DNA from: Streptomyces jumonjinensis | Lineage (GTDB): Bacteria; Actinomycetota; Actinomycetes; Streptomycetales; Streptomycetaceae | NCBI RefSeq assembly: GCF_009600885.1 | Contig: NZ_VCLA01000199.1 | Location: 39,653-97,013, forward strand | Direction: 5' to 3' | DNA: 57,361 bases | Shown: one piece after another, positions 1 through 8,818 of the stretch | Numbering within the stretch: position 1 is the stretch's first letter | How the letters are laid out: each line of letters starts with the position of its first letter | Program-made: the position numbers and the translations under genes | Notes under the pieces: model-generated | What the model was told of the DNA's origin: nothing | Databases searched by the model: none | The model's input: only the letters and a program-made list of their open reading frames with translations

Positions 1-496
1 GTGTGCGCGGCGACCAGGCCCTGCCGGTCATGACGTGCATGTAGAGCAGTGCCGGGATGAGTTGGCCGATGCGAACCAGGTGCTTTCCGTACGTGGCCTG
101 AGCCGTCCGGCTGGTCGACCAGCCCGACCACGGCTCATCGGGGGAAGCTCGGTGTGCGCTCATACACGGGAAGCTACCGACCTGCCGACGGCAGCGGGGC
201 CGGAACGGATCACCCGGCCCCGTTCCGGCAGCGCGCGCCAGCCTGCACCGCCGACCGCGGCCCGATGGCGCCTGACGCATTCGACAAGTACGTGCCCGAG
301 CTGAAGGGCGGACGACTCGCGCTCGCCGAGCCGACAGGGGCAGTCGCACTGCCCCGCCCAGCGCAGTCGGCAAAGCAACCACAGCATCGCCCCAGGTCAG
401 CGATATCCACTGCCTTTGCGGCCGCTGATCCGGCTCCCCCTCCAGGTGGGCGGAAATCCGCTTGGTGAGCCCTCTTGCCCGTGCTGAAATGCGCGG
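1..496. other. No supportable gene at left edge
   Basis: Several short overlapping frames are open here but none has a convincing start, ribosome site or family resemblance. The first 110 bases read on the minus strand give a short hydrophobic stretch (LIPALLYMHVMTGRAW) that could be the end of a membrane protein cut by the window edge. I would not annotate it further. Confidence 0.4.
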
Positions 497-1273
497 ATGG
501 ATACTTCTGAAGTACTCGCCCTCTTCGACCGTCAGATGCGGCGGGATACCCTCGCCGACGCGTCCGGCGCCCGGGTCGAGCGGGTCGGCAAGGTGGTGCG
601 GCAGGTCTGCGTCGAGGGCGGCTGGAGCGCGGTCGTCTGGTCCGGCCTGGACCAGGCCACAGCGCGGTCGGCAATCGCCGAGCAGGTGCGGTACTTCACC
701 GAGCTGGGCCGTGAGTTCGAGTGGAAGCTCTACTCGCACGACCAGCCGGAGGATCTCGGCGAGCTGCTGCTGGCGGCCGGGTTCGAGGCTGAGCCCGACG
801 AGGCCCTGATGATCGCCCGGATCGCCGACCTGCCCGATGGCGGCGGACTGCCCGAGAGTGTCCGGCTGCACCCGGTTACCACCCCGGCCGACGTGGAGCT
901 CATGCTGTCCGCGCACGAGGGGGCGTTCGAGACGAATGCGGACTGGCTGCGGCCGAGCCTGTTCGACATGCTGGCCGAGAGCCCGGGGACGGTCAGCATG
1001 GTCGTCGCGATGGCCGGCGACACGCCGGTCTGCGGGGCGCGGATGGAACTGCACCCGGGCACCGAGTTCGCCAGCCTCTGGGGCGGCGGCACCGTACCCG
1101 CCTGGCGCGGCCGGGGAATCTACCGGGCGCTGGTTGCGCACCGCGCCAAGATCGCCGCCGAGCACGGCTACCGCTACCTGCAGGTGGACGCCTCCGACCA
1201 GAGCCGCCCGATCCTGCAGCGACTCGGCTTCGCCGCTCTGAGCACCACGACCCCGTACGTGTACAAGCCGTAG
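497..1273 (+). CDS. GNAT-family N-acetyltransferase
   Basis: A 258-residue protein whose second half has the GNAT fold signature. The acetyl-CoA-binding motif A region reads GGGTVPAWRGRGIYRALV around residues 195-213, matching the Q/RxxGxG/A pattern, and is followed by YLQVDASDQSRPILQRLGF, the typical motif B where the acceptor side closes. The N-terminal 115 residues may be a degenerate second GNAT domain, as in tandem GNAT proteins of actinobacteria. It probably acetylates a small molecule or protein amine in the cytoplasm, but the substrate cannot be read from sequence. It stands alone: the next gene starts 230 bases downstream. The ATG at 497 has only a weak ribosome site. Confidence 0.85.
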   Translation: MDTSEVLALFDRQMRRDTLADASGARVERVGKVVRQVCVEGGWSAVVWSGLDQATARSAIAEQVRYFTELGREFEWKLYSHDQPEDLGELLLAAGFEAEPDEALMIARIADLPDGGGLPESVRLHPVTTPADVELMLSAHEGAFETNADWLRPSLFDMLAESPGTVSMVVAMAGDTPVCGARMELHPGTEFASLWGGGTVPAWRGRGIYRALVAHRAKIAAEHGYRYLQVDASDQSRPILQRLGFAALSTTTPYVYKP

Positions 1274-1503
1274 CCGGTACCCCCTGCTCAACGCTTCTCG
1301 CTCGCAGGCTGGAGCACTTCGGCCGGGCAGGGGTGAGGAACCTCCTGGGCCTGGAGCGCGGCAAAGTCGGCGTGCCCCGAATCCGCTCCAGGGCACGCCT
1401 GACCTCCAGGTGATCCAATCCGGGCCGGAGGCGGAAACGGTCCCCGGCCCACCGAGCATCATTTGGCTGCAACCGGGGAACGTTACGTCTAGTCTCCATC
1501 CGC

Positions 1504-2364
1504 ATGACGCCGAGCCAAAGGCCACAATCGAACCCGAACGTACGGCCGACTCCGAATGATCGGGAGTTACGGTTGTGGCGGGTCGGCCGGGCCTTGACCG
1601 TCACTTTCGTCGTTGCGGTCGTGGTTGCAGGTGCTGTCTTCTACGGTCTCGTGGCCCTGCTGGACGTCCGGGAGATCGACAGCAACGCGAAGCTCGATGC
1701 GAAGACACTCTTCGACCTGGTGAAGCTCTCCTTCGGGGTGGTCGCCGGGGCCGGTGCGCTCGTTGCCCTGGTCGTCGCCTACCGCCGCCAGCGCGTCGAC
1801 GAGGCCAGCGCCCATCGCGAGGCCACTCGGCTGCACACAGAACGCTTCTCCCAGGCCGTCGATAAACTCAGCTCGGACTCCCCAGCCGTCCGGCTCGGTG
1901 GTGTCCACGCTCTGGCAGGTCTCGCCGACGACGCTCCCGACCACACCCTGCGCCAGACCTGCATCGACGTTCTGTGCGCCTACCTCCAGCTCCCCTTCAC
2001 ACCAGACCCGGGCGACGATCCCGCATACCAGGAGGAACACCACCGCAACCTGGCCCTCCGCAAGGTTCGGCACACCATCCTGCGCCTCGTCGGCGACCAC
2101 TATCGACGTCCCCGGGGAACCCACCGCTCCTGGCAGGGCTGCGACCTCGACCTCACCGGCGTCACCATCGACGGCATCCTTGACTTCAGCGGCGCAGTGT
2201 TCCCGGGCAGAACGATGTCCTTCGGCGGCGCGACGTTCTCGGGCGACACGGTGGACTTCACTCATGCGACTGGTACGGCTCCCGGTGGGCTCGTTGCCGC
2301 TGTCGGCCCTTCTGCTTCTGCGACGGTCGCCCTTCCCGCCGCTTGGCTGCCCTCATCCCCGTAG
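1504..2364 (+). CDS. Membrane-anchored pentapeptide-repeat protein
   Basis: A 286-residue protein with two predicted membrane helices (about residues 30-52 and 70-90), a conserved cytoplasmic segment (RLGGVHALAGLADD, residues about 138-151) seen in Streptomyces pentapeptide-repeat proteins, and a short run of repeat-like strands near the C-terminus (DLDLTGVTIDGILDFSGAVF, then MSFGGATFSGDTVDFTHA). The repeat tract covers only four to five coils and then changes into an alanine- and serine-rich tail unlike the fold, which suggests a frameshift or truncation near 2270. Codon 22 (1567-1569) is TTA, so translation in Streptomyces would depend on the bldA tRNA. Function unknown; the family is thought to act by protein contacts. 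Confidence 0.7.
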   Translation: MTPSQRPQSNPNVRPTPNDRELRLWRVGRALTVTFVVAVVVAGAVFYGLVALLDVREIDSNAKLDAKTLFDLVKLSFGVVAGAGALVALVVAYRRQRVDEASAHREATRLHTERFSQAVDKLSSDSPAVRLGGVHALAGLADDAPDHTLRQTCIDVLCAYLQLPFTPDPGDDPAYQEEHHRNLALRKVRHTILRLVGDHYRRPRGTHRSWQGCDLDLTGVTIDGILDFSGAVFPGRTMSFGGATFSGDTVDFTHATGTAPGGLVAAVGPSASATVALPAAWLPSSP

Positions 2365-2474
2365 CTGTCGGGCGCGCCACCGGACCACCGCCGACTTTCC
2401 CCAGGCCGCCGCACCGAAGGCCCCGTCCGCGCTTCAAGGACGAAGACCGGTTACCCCTGTTGGACCCAATAGGT

Positions 2475-2790
2475 CTACAGCAGGGCCAGGCAGGCGGCGC
2501 GGTCCAGGGCCCGCAGCAGTTCGGGCTCCCATCCGGCGCGCGGGGTGTCTTAGGCGAGCACGCCGGAGGCGGACAGGACGTCGAGTTGCACCTGGTGCTC
2601 GATGCCGAGCCGCGACGCCTCGCGCAGAACGTGCCCGGCCTCGTCGCGGGTGGTGCGGCCGGTGGTCGCAGTAGGCGCGGGCGTCGGGCAGGGCGGCGAG
2701 CTGGCGGCCGGTCTTCTCCAGCCGGTCCAGGGCGTGGGCGCCGAGGGAATGAGGACGGCCACCAAGTTGCTCGGCCGCCACCGGGACAGG
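2475..2790 (-). pseudogene. Decayed coding remnant, family unknown
   Basis: The stretch 2365-3168 has no intact gene. On the minus strand one coding-like segment can be followed across frames: LDRLEKTGRQLAALPDARAY, then TRDEAGHVLREASRLGIEHQ, an in-frame stop near 2550, and a continuation DTPRAGWEPELLRALDRAA ending at 2475. The sense of the segments, their shared direction and their helical composition suggest the C-terminal part of a former helical protein broken by a frameshift and a stop. I do not recognise the family. Nothing else in 2790-3150 is supportable. Confidence 0.3.
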
Positions 2791-3168
2791 TTCTGGCTGC
2801 GGCGGCTCCTGGACCAGGAGCAGGAGCTCACCGCGGCCGCCGACAAGCCGGTGATCGATCGAAGCGGCGGTCGCGGTTCGGCTGAGCCGGAGTTGACGCC
2901 ACCCGGGGATTCTCCCCGCGCCGAGAAGACTCGGCACGCAGCTGCACGGGGAGCCCAAATGGACATCGACTGGGCTTGGCGATGCCAGGGACAAGTCCGG
3001 GACGTGTCCGGGACAAGGTTGTGAGCAGGTCGGACAGCAGCGCCCTGTCCAGGACGGTCCGTTCCTGTTGTTCCGGATCCTCCGAGCCAGGAAGCTCTGG
3101 GCATCGCCCAACAGGGCGAGACCCGCCCTCCATCAGAGAGGGCATTCCACTGAAAGGGACACCAGAAA

Positions 3169-3495
3169 GTGCTTCGTACTCGCAATCTTCTGACGCCTTT
3201 GGCCCTGGCAGTTGCGGCCGGAACCCTCGCTATGACCGGAGCAGCCCCTGCGGCGGCTGCCGCCTCTGCGCCGTCCGGAACCGTCCCTGTTGCGTCGTCC
3301 GTCGGCTGCGCCTCGCTGACCAGCAACGCGAACGGCAGGGCGCAGGTCAAGAACATATGCAGCCACACGATCAACGCCACCGTCTCCGTCAACTGGGCGT
3401 GGGACCCCGACTGCAAGAGCATCGGTGCCGGGAGGTCCGCCACCTTCACCTGGAACTCGACTGCCGGCAGGGCGGAGTACGCCTACGATTGTTGA
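3169..3495 (+). CDS. Secreted tendamistat-like protein
   Basis: A 108-residue precursor starting at GTG, with AAAGGGA about 12 bases upstream. Residues 1-31 form a Sec signal peptide (LLTPLALAVAAGTLAMTGA, cleavage near AAAAA). The mature part has four cysteines. Their spacing (17, 18 and 26 residues) closely follows the spacing in the Streptomyces alpha-amylase inhibitor tendamistat (16, 18 and 28), and the order of beta strands between them is similar. The Trp-Arg-Tyr triad that enters the amylase active site in tendamistat is missing; the corresponding loop reads TSNANGRAQ. Inference: same small beta-sandwich fold, secreted, but not a classical amylase inhibitor. An unrelated small secreted fold remains possible. 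Confidence 0.6.
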   Translation: MLRTRNLLTPLALAVAAGTLAMTGAAPAAAAASAPSGTVPVASSVGCASLTSNANGRAQVKNICSHTINATVSVNWAWDPDCKSIGAGRSATFTWNSTAGRAEYAYDC

Positions 3496-3724
3496 TGCGT
3501 CGAGGCTGGCCCTCGTGAGGCCGGTGTCTTCCCGGAACTCCGCTGAAGATCATCGTCGCGGGTGGCAGCGGCACCCTGGCATCCGGTGATCGCGCGGGGC
3601 CCTGTAGAGCTAACAGGGCCGACAGGGCCCCGTCTGCGAGTCTGCGAAGAGGGCTGTCGGTGGACCGTCGGGACACGGTTCCCTCTGTGGTGGCCTCAAC
3701 CCCGGGCGACCTCGATGTCGCGCG

Positions 3725-4198
3725 ACGGGCAAGCGGATCAATGGCCGTAAGCGGCACATCGTGGTGGATACGCAAGGGCTGCTGCTGTTCGTGATGGTCA
3801 CTCCCGCCTCGGTCCATGACGGCCGGGCCGGGCACGAGGTCCTGTTCCGCCTTCGGCTGATGCATCCGCAGCTGACGGTGGTGTGGGCCGACTCCGCCTA
3901 TGGCGGCACCCTGATCACCTGGGCGAAGGGCATGCTCCGGCTGACCGTCAGGACGGTCAGCCGGCCTGCGGGAACAGCCGGGTTCGTCCTGCTGCCCCGC
4001 AGGTGGGTCGCCGAGCGGACGCTGGCCTGGATGATGCACGCCCGTCGCCTGGTCCGTGACTACGAACGCCTCCCGCAACGCGCCGAGGCCATGGTGACGC
4101 TAGCCGCCATCACCCTGATGACTCGACGTCTCACTTGTGTACCCGTCCATCCCGATGCCGCCGCACCGTGGACCGCCCCGACCCTTCAAACCGTCTGA
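3725..4198 (+). mobile_element. Truncated IS5-type transposase remnant
   Basis: The open frame from 3725 reads GKRINGRKRHIVVDTQGLLL and then shows the two C-terminal catalytic blocks of an IS5-family DDE transposase: the aspartate in VWADSAYGG and the glutamate in RWVAERTLAWMMHARR. The N-terminal half, including the first catalytic aspartate, is missing and no complete terminal inverted repeats were found. The first possible start codon is a GTG at 3761, inside the conserved motif, so no full protein can be made. This is a dead 3' fragment of an insertion sequence. Confidence 0.75.
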
Positions 4199-4255
4199 AC
4201 CCGCGATCCGCTCACACTGCAATGGCGTCCCCCGGCCCAACAGGGACGCTCGGCG

Positions 4256-4996
4256 TCAGCCGGCGGGCTTCTCCCAGACCGAGACGTGCTGACGGCTCTC
4301 ACTGGTGAAGGCCTCCCTCGTCCATCCGTCCCACCGCTCGCGCAGCCTCAGCCCGGCCAGCTGGGCCATCAGATCGAGTTCCGACGGCCACACATACCGG
4401 AAGGGAATCGATGTGAGCTCACCGCGGCCGTCGACGAACTCGATGTAGTTCGAGCTCGTCGCCTGGGTGGCGACATCGTAGATGTCCACGGCCCATCGCT
4501 TCGGGCTCACGTGGTAAGGCACGGCGTTCTGCCCAGCCGGGAGCCTTCGCAGTTCGGGAATCAGAACCTCGATGACGAAGCAGCCACCGGGTTCCAGATG
4601 AGCCGCAGCGTTGCGGAAACAGGCCACCTGCTCCGCCTGCGTCGTCAGATTCATGATCGTGTTGAAGAGCAGATACGCGACGGAATACGTTCCGTCCACC
4701 CGCGTCGTCGCGAAGTCACCGATCGTGACACCGATCGCGTCACCACCCGGCTTGGCACGCAGCCGGCTGACCATCGCCTGTGACAAGTCGATGCCGTGGA
4801 CCTGGACTCCGCGCCGGGCCAGTGGCAACGCGATACGCCCCGTCCCGATCCCCAGCTCAAGGGCGCGTCCACCACCGGACAGGCCCGCCAGAAAGTCGAC
4901 CGTCGTGTCTACGACACCTGCGGCGAACATGTCCCCTTCCTCCTGGTCGTAGACCGCCGCGACACGCTCGCCGAAGTAACCATCCTGATCGTCCAT
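4256..4996 (-). CDS. Class I SAM-dependent methyltransferase
   Basis: The frame is open further upstream, but ATG 4996 gives a 246-residue protein beginning MDDQDGYFGERVAAVYDQ, the usual N-terminus of this group. The SAM site is clear: motif I ALELGIGTGRIALPLARRG, the acidic motif II end VHGIDLSQAM, and a motif III region GGCFVIEVLIP. This is the Methyltransf_25/11 type fold found as small stand-alone enzymes in Streptomyces. The acceptor cannot be predicted. It converges on the IS5-type remnant and the next gene upstream (5175-5567) is transcribed in the same direction about 180 bases away, so the two could share a transcript. Confidence 0.85.
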   Translation of the reverse strand: MDDQDGYFGERVAAVYDQEEGDMFAAGVVDTTVDFLAGLSGGGRALELGIGTGRIALPLARRGVQVHGIDLSQAMVSRLRAKPGGDAIGVTIGDFATTRVDGTYSVAYLLFNTIMNLTTQAEQVACFRNAAAHLEPGGCFVIEVLIPELRRLPAGQNAVPYHVSPKRWAVDIYDVATQATSSNYIEFVDGRGELTSIPFRYVWPSELDLMAQLAGLRLRERWDGWTREAFTSESRQHVSVWEKPAG

Positions 4997-5174
4997 CGCC
5001 AGACCGTACTTACGGAGCCCTGCACAGCGCGCGCGATTTCTTTCGGCCACCACAGCTGTCAGACCCCTGCGCCAGCTCCGGCGGGTGATCCTTTGCGGCT
5101 GCCGAGGAAGTCGAAGATGTAGAACTGTGGGGTTCAAGGAAGGGTTCTGACAGCATGTCCTCACTGGAGGAGGA

Positions 5175-5567
5175 TCACCGGCCCTGTTCGACCCATTCCC
5201 GCACGGAGAGCGCGCCTTCTATACGGGCCGCGATGTCCGCTTTCGCCGACGCGTCCAGCGTCTCCGGCAGCCCCTGGAAAGTGATGGGCAGGACGTCGAG
5301 CAGGCTCAACACCTCCTCGCCGGTCCGGACCGTGAGCAGCAACTCGCACCGCCACTGCGGCGACACCTCCGGCCGATGGCTGAGCCGATGCTCCAGCGCT
5401 GGGAACAGACAGTGCACTGCCCCAACCGCCGTATGCTCCCGCAGCCACTCGACCGGGAGCCGCTGACTGAAGCCCAACCGCGCTGCCTCCTCCTCCAGAA
5501 GCATCAGCTGCTCGGTATCGACGGCCCGGATCGTCCGCAGCAGAACTGCAGTCATACCACGAATCAT
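5175..5567 (-). CDS. Conserved-looking hypothetical protein
   Basis: A 130-residue, acidic, mostly helical protein with no signal peptide or membrane segment. I do not recognise a family. Coding character is better on this strand than on the overlapping plus-strand frame: charged helices such as DTEQLMLLEEEAARLGF and ADIAARIEGALSVREWVEQ are regularly spaced. Two starts are possible, ATG 5567 (with GGTGGA just upstream) and ATG 5555. It lies upstream of the methyltransferase in the same orientation and divergent from the oxidoreductase at 5665. Confidence 0.5.
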   Translation of the reverse strand: MIRGMTAVLLRTIRAVDTEQLMLLEEEAARLGFSQRLPVEWLREHTAVGAVHCLFPALEHRLSHRPEVSPQWRCELLLTVRTGEEVLSLLDVLPITFQGLPETLDASAKADIAARIEGALSVREWVEQGR

Positions 5568-5664
5568 TCCACCAGCCCCGGTACTCCTGGAGGCCGACCG
5601 TGCTCTGGCGGGAATCCAGTGCAGGAGCGGAACGATCCCCCGATCATGATTGGTAGCCTCCGGG

Positions 5665-6111
5665 ATGACTGCGATCTTCGATCAAGTCGTCCGCGCCCGG
5701 CTGCAAGCTCCCAACATCTGGTACGTCGGAACCGTGTTCGCCGACGGAGCACCGCAGGTCAGCCCGATGTGGGTGGATCTGGAGGGAGAGGGGGAGCTGA
5801 CGTTCAACACCTCGGTGGGTCGGGTGAAGGAGGAGAATCTGCGCCGCGACCCCCGTGTCTATCTCTCGCACGCGGACGCCGCAGATCCCTTCGACCGAGT
5901 GCAGATCAGTGGTGTGGTGGCCCGGTTCGTCGAGGGCGAGGAGGCGCACGACCGGATGGACCGGCTGGCCCGGAAGTACCTGGGCAGCGAACGGTTCGAG
6001 TGGATCATGCCGGGGGAGCAACGGGTCGCGATGATCGTGCGCCCGGTCAAGGTGCGGCACATCGTCGGGGTGGAGCGGTTCCGGCCCGATGGCCTTGTTC
6101 CCGCTCCATGA
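5665..6111 (+). CDS. PPOX-class (FMN/F420) oxidoreductase
   Basis: A 148-residue split beta-barrel flavoprotein of the pyridoxamine-phosphate-oxidase superfamily. Typical features are WYVGTVFADGAPQVSPMWVD near the N-terminus (strand pair and cofactor phosphate region), LTFNTSVGRVKEENLRRDPR (residues about 50-70) and VQISGVVARFVEG. Many actinobacterial members use deazaflavin F420 or FMN, so it may reduce an enone or act on a quinone; the cofactor cannot be decided here. The ATG at 5665 is preferred over a TTG at 5650 because the family N-terminus normally begins a few residues before the first helix. It is transcribed divergently from the hypothetical gene. Confidence 0.8.
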   Translation: MTAIFDQVVRARLQAPNIWYVGTVFADGAPQVSPMWVDLEGEGELTFNTSVGRVKEENLRRDPRVYLSHADAADPFDRVQISGVVARFVEGEEAHDRMDRLARKYLGSERFEWIMPGEQRVAMIVRPVKVRHIVGVERFRPDGLVPAP

Positions 6112-6270
6112 ACGGCACACCGAGCGCCGCCCCGCCTCCATTCACCAAGCCCTCGACATCGGACATGAGCCGAAGCTCAGTGGTTGCCACCGGCAGAGCC
6201 GACATGGCGAATGGAACCAGCCGAAGCGGCCTGGTTATCACCAGTGAGGCACACGGCTTGCCACAAATGC

Positions 6271-6483
6271 TCATTCAGCAGACCTGGTGTCACCAGTGGC
6301 GAAGATCGACGGGCGGACCTCAACCCGAACGCCCCCCGCGCGAGCAGGGACGACTCCACCGTGGACGTCCAGCGGCCCGCCGACCAGTTCGGCGTAGGTC
6401 CGGTGCGGGAGCCGGCCGGGGTTGAGGTCCTCGTGGTCGCGACCGTAGACCCGACCGCGCATCAGCTGCTCATCGCTGTTCAT
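6271..6483 (-). pseudogene. Broken integrative-element protein fragment
   Basis: A 70-codon frame with a good ribosome site (GAAAGGGCGAACGC before ATG 6483). The first 38 residues (ending RTYAELVGGPLD) resemble small proteins common in actinomycete integrative elements. The continuation after GGPLD does not fit that family and looks like another reading frame, so I read this as a frameshifted and shortened copy. The function of the family is unknown. Nothing supportable was found in 6112-6270. Confidence 0.45.
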
Positions 6484-6703
6484 GCGTTCGCCCTTTCAGC
6501 CGCCGCTGGTACTCCTGTCGTACGCCCGGCCTCGCGCCGTCGGGTTCGTCGTCCCACACCCCGCGCTCGGGCCTGATGCCATCCTCGGTGGCGCAGGAGC
6601 GGCGGTCTACGCGCCGAAGCCCCGCACCCGGACGGCGGTGGAGTCGGCATCCGGCTCCACGCTGCCGCCGGGCGACGGGTTGGTGCCTTGCCAGGGCACC
6701 CGG

Positions 6704-6950
6704 TCAGGGGAAGCGTATGGCTTTGCCGACGGTGACGGTGACGACGGCTTCGCTGACGAGGTAGGTGATGAACGCGGTGTTCGCGATCGTCGCGTCTCTT
6801 CGGTCGCGTTCGCCCCGTACCGGGCTGGAGCCGCATCCGTACGAGGCGCGGGCGAGTGCCTGCATGCCCCGGTCGAAGTCCTTGCGCCGCTCCGGTGCCA
6901 GGCCGCGGAGTTCGGCGTCGGCGGCCGGGGGTGTATGCGATCCGCATCAT
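6704..6950 (-). pseudogene. RelE-like toxin, frameshifted (TA copy 1)
   Basis: Begins MMRIAYTP and, after removal of one base in the G-run at 6927-6931 (plus strand), continues PAADAELRGLAPERRKDFDR ... YGCGSSPVRGERDRR ... NTAFITYLVSEAVVTVTVGK to a stop at 6704-6706. The corrected product of about 80 residues has the RelE/ParE layout: N-terminal helices, then a beta-sheet with a basic stretch and a hydrophobic C-terminal strand. The start overlaps the stop of the upstream antitoxin gene (GATGATG), which implies translational coupling. As written the protein goes out of frame after eight residues. The same fold block recurs at 9.8 kb and 15.5 kb. Confidence 0.65.
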
Positions 6951-7234
6951 CCGGCGCTCCGGTACTCGTCGGCCCGGTCGGCGTAGATGAGCCCGGCCGT
7001 CTCGCCGGCGCGGATCCGGGCGATCTGCTCCTCCTCGCCCGAATCATGTGCCTCCGGCGTCCGCAACGCCCACCGGGCCAGGACGCCGGGGAGCTCGTCG
7101 GCACCCGCGTCCTCGACCTCCCGGGTGAACTCCTCGGCCAGGTCCGGGGACAGCGCCGACCGGATCGTACGGATCGTGCCCGGCAACTCGACCCGGCGCC
7201 CATCACTCAGGGTGGTGGTCAACGTCTTCGCCAA
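6947..7234 (-). CDS. Putative antitoxin (TA copy 1, intact)
   Basis: The open frame extends to 7408, but the N-terminal part is low-complexity sequence translated from a hexamer repeat. A strong ribosome site (GGGAGG) sits 8 bases before TTG 7234, giving 95 residues. The protein reads VELPGTIRTIRSALSPDLAE, then a helical middle (GVLARWALRTPEAHD) and an acidic tail. It resembles the small DUF6247-type proteins encoded just ahead of RelE-like toxins; the family number is from memory and should be checked. It probably binds and neutralises the coupled toxin and represses its own promoter, but no DNA-binding motif is obvious. Its own toxin partner is frameshifted. Confidence 0.6.
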   Translation of the reverse strand: MAKTLTTTLSDGRRVELPGTIRTIRSALSPDLAEEFTREVEDAGADELPGVLARWALRTPEAHDSGEEEQIARIRAGETAGLIYADRADEYRSAG

Positions 7235-7280
7235 CTCCGGCCCCTCCCTTCTCCCGCGCTCGGCAGAGAAACCAGTCTCC

Positions 7281-7313
<33 letters not shown>

Positions 7314-7583
7314 ACAGCGTCAGCGGAAGCGGAATCACCCGGAGCAGTGATCCGACCGCGCTGCAATTCGACGCCCCGGCCACGGCGCGGAGCTGTCACT
7401 CCGGCCACCGGGTGCTGCGCGTGCCGCGTACGGCGAACGTCTCGGAACGGCCGGCGAGTCGGTGGCCGACCAGCCTCCGCCGCCCCGGTGCCCTTGGCCG
7501 ATCACCCTGGGCGGGAGACTGCACTGTGAAAGGTCGACGGCGATCAGAAGCGGGGAGGCACGGCCCCAGCCAGTGCCGTCACG

Positions 7584-8408
7584 CTACGGGGGGCCACCGG
7601 GATCACGGTGTTCTTGCCACTTTGTGTCCAGCAATGCCGCTTCAGCCCGAAGCCGTTCGGTCATCGCAGGTCCGTCCTCGCCGTGGGTCTTGTTCCGGTG
7701 GCAGTTGGGGCACAGTGCGATCATGGCAGCCGGGTGATCGCGACCGCCCTTGGCGTGGTCGTCAATGTGGTCGGCCTCCAGAAGGGGTTCTCCGGCTTTC
7801 GTCCGGTACGGCAGGTCGGCCTTGAAGCAATCCGGGTTCTCGCAGCGCCCCCGGCTCCGCAGCAGTACAGCCCGGCGTGCCGCTGCGCTGCGAACCCTGC
7901 GCTCGCCCGCCGTAGGACGCCGGTCCTGTGCCCTGCCGGCTCGTTCCTTTGTCTCGACCTGTCTGCATAGCGACCTGTAATCCGCTTCTGTGGACACCGT
8001 CGCACGCATCCTTCGGCGCGCGTACGGTAAGGCACGGATGAACGGTTCGCTGGTGCGCGCTGCCCCCGCCGGAGCGCCAGGAACAAGCAGTTCCTGGCGC
8101 TCTAGGCTCCTTAGAAGCTCACACACCGCTGAGATCCTGTTCTGCGCGTCAATGAGAACGCCGTGCTGGTCCAGCGGAGAGAACCCCGTGCGCCGTTCAC
8201 GAATCTGGGGAGCTACAAGCGAAATCACGGCCCTCGTCTTACCCGCGCCCGTCGGCAGGGACAGCAGCGCCTTTCGCTCCGCCGGGTCGCTGTCGGACGA
8301 TCCGTCCTCCGGCCGGCTCTCGCCATGTGCTGCCTTGCCCTGGGCCCGACTATTCATCAGCCATGTCGGCGGATGCCGTCTCAAGCCACCACTGGGTGCT
8401 GTGAGCAT
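7584..8408 (-). CDS. HNH endonuclease with N-terminal P-loop segment
   Basis: A 274-residue protein with an excellent start: AAGGAGG six bases before ATG 8408. Residues about 45-70 contain LLSLPTGAGKTRAVISLV, a helicase-type Walker A motif. Residues about 185-250 are an HNH nuclease: CENPDCFKADLPYRTKAGEP, then EADHIDDHAKGG, then ALCPNCHRNKTHG. The paired CxxxxC/CxxC cysteines would bind structural zinc and the DHI/N/H residues form the active site. There is no Walker B or helicase motif II-VI after the P-loop, so either a large deletion fused the start of a helicase to a downstream HNH gene, or this is a compact fusion. It lies among integrative-element debris, where such nucleases often act in defence or mobility. 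Confidence 0.65.
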   Translation of the reverse strand: MLTAPSGGLRRHPPTWLMNSRAQGKAAHGESRPEDGSSDSDPAERKALLSLPTGAGKTRAVISLVAPQIRERRTGFSPLDQHGVLIDAQNRISAVCELLRSLERQELLVPGAPAGAARTSEPFIRALPYARRRMRATVSTEADYRSLCRQVETKERAGRAQDRRPTAGERRVRSAAARRAVLLRSRGRCENPDCFKADLPYRTKAGEPLLEADHIDDHAKGGRDHPAAMIALCPNCHRNKTHGEDGPAMTERLRAEAALLDTKWQEHRDPGGPP

Positions 8409-8529
8409 GTGTTTCCTCCTTGCCGCGCGGCGCGCAGAGATGCCCGCCAGCGAGCACCAACGTGGGAAGAGGCAGGATGACGGGCATCAGCTGCCTGAGG
8501 TTCGGGGTGCTCGTGCTGGTCGTGGGTGC

Positions 8530-8805
8530 ATGACTTCGGCGGAGATCGTCGGTCATCGGGAGACTTCGCGGTTCGTGAGGACCAGCCAGTGCGTCGCCTA
8601 CAGCACCCACCGGACCGACTCCAGCGTCATCCTGCTGACCCCGGGCTGGGGCGCCTTCATCGGTGCCGGCACCGTCGCCCTGTACTACCTCGGGCAAGCC
8701 TTCTGGCTGAACAAGCGAGACCGCACTGCGCCCGACCCCAGCACGGCCAGGGCCGGCGAGGGAGCCGGACAGCCGGAACCCCTCGCGCCGGAGGCCGGCG
8801 CCTGA
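8530..8805 (+). CDS. Possible small membrane protein
   Basis: A possible 91-residue protein with one clear membrane helix (GWGAFIGAGTVALYYLGQAF, about residues 40-59) followed by basic residues and a low-complexity Pro/Ala/Glu tail. Small single-helix proteins of this kind accompany transfer genes of actinomycete integrative elements, but no specific family is recognised. The start is uncertain because no good ribosome site precedes ATG 8530 and the frame is open further upstream, antisense to the HNH gene. Confidence 0.35.
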   Translation: MTSAEIVGHRETSRFVRTSQCVAYSTHRTDSSVILLTPGWGAFIGAGTVALYYLGQAFWLNKRDRTAPDPSTARAGEGAGQPEPLAPEAGA

Positions 8806-8818
8806 ACCGGCACCGCGC

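Noticed and set aside
5376..6425. A 349-codon plus-strand frame
   Set aside because: Overlaps the PPOX oxidoreductase gene in another frame and the antisense hypothetical gene; low-complexity composition.
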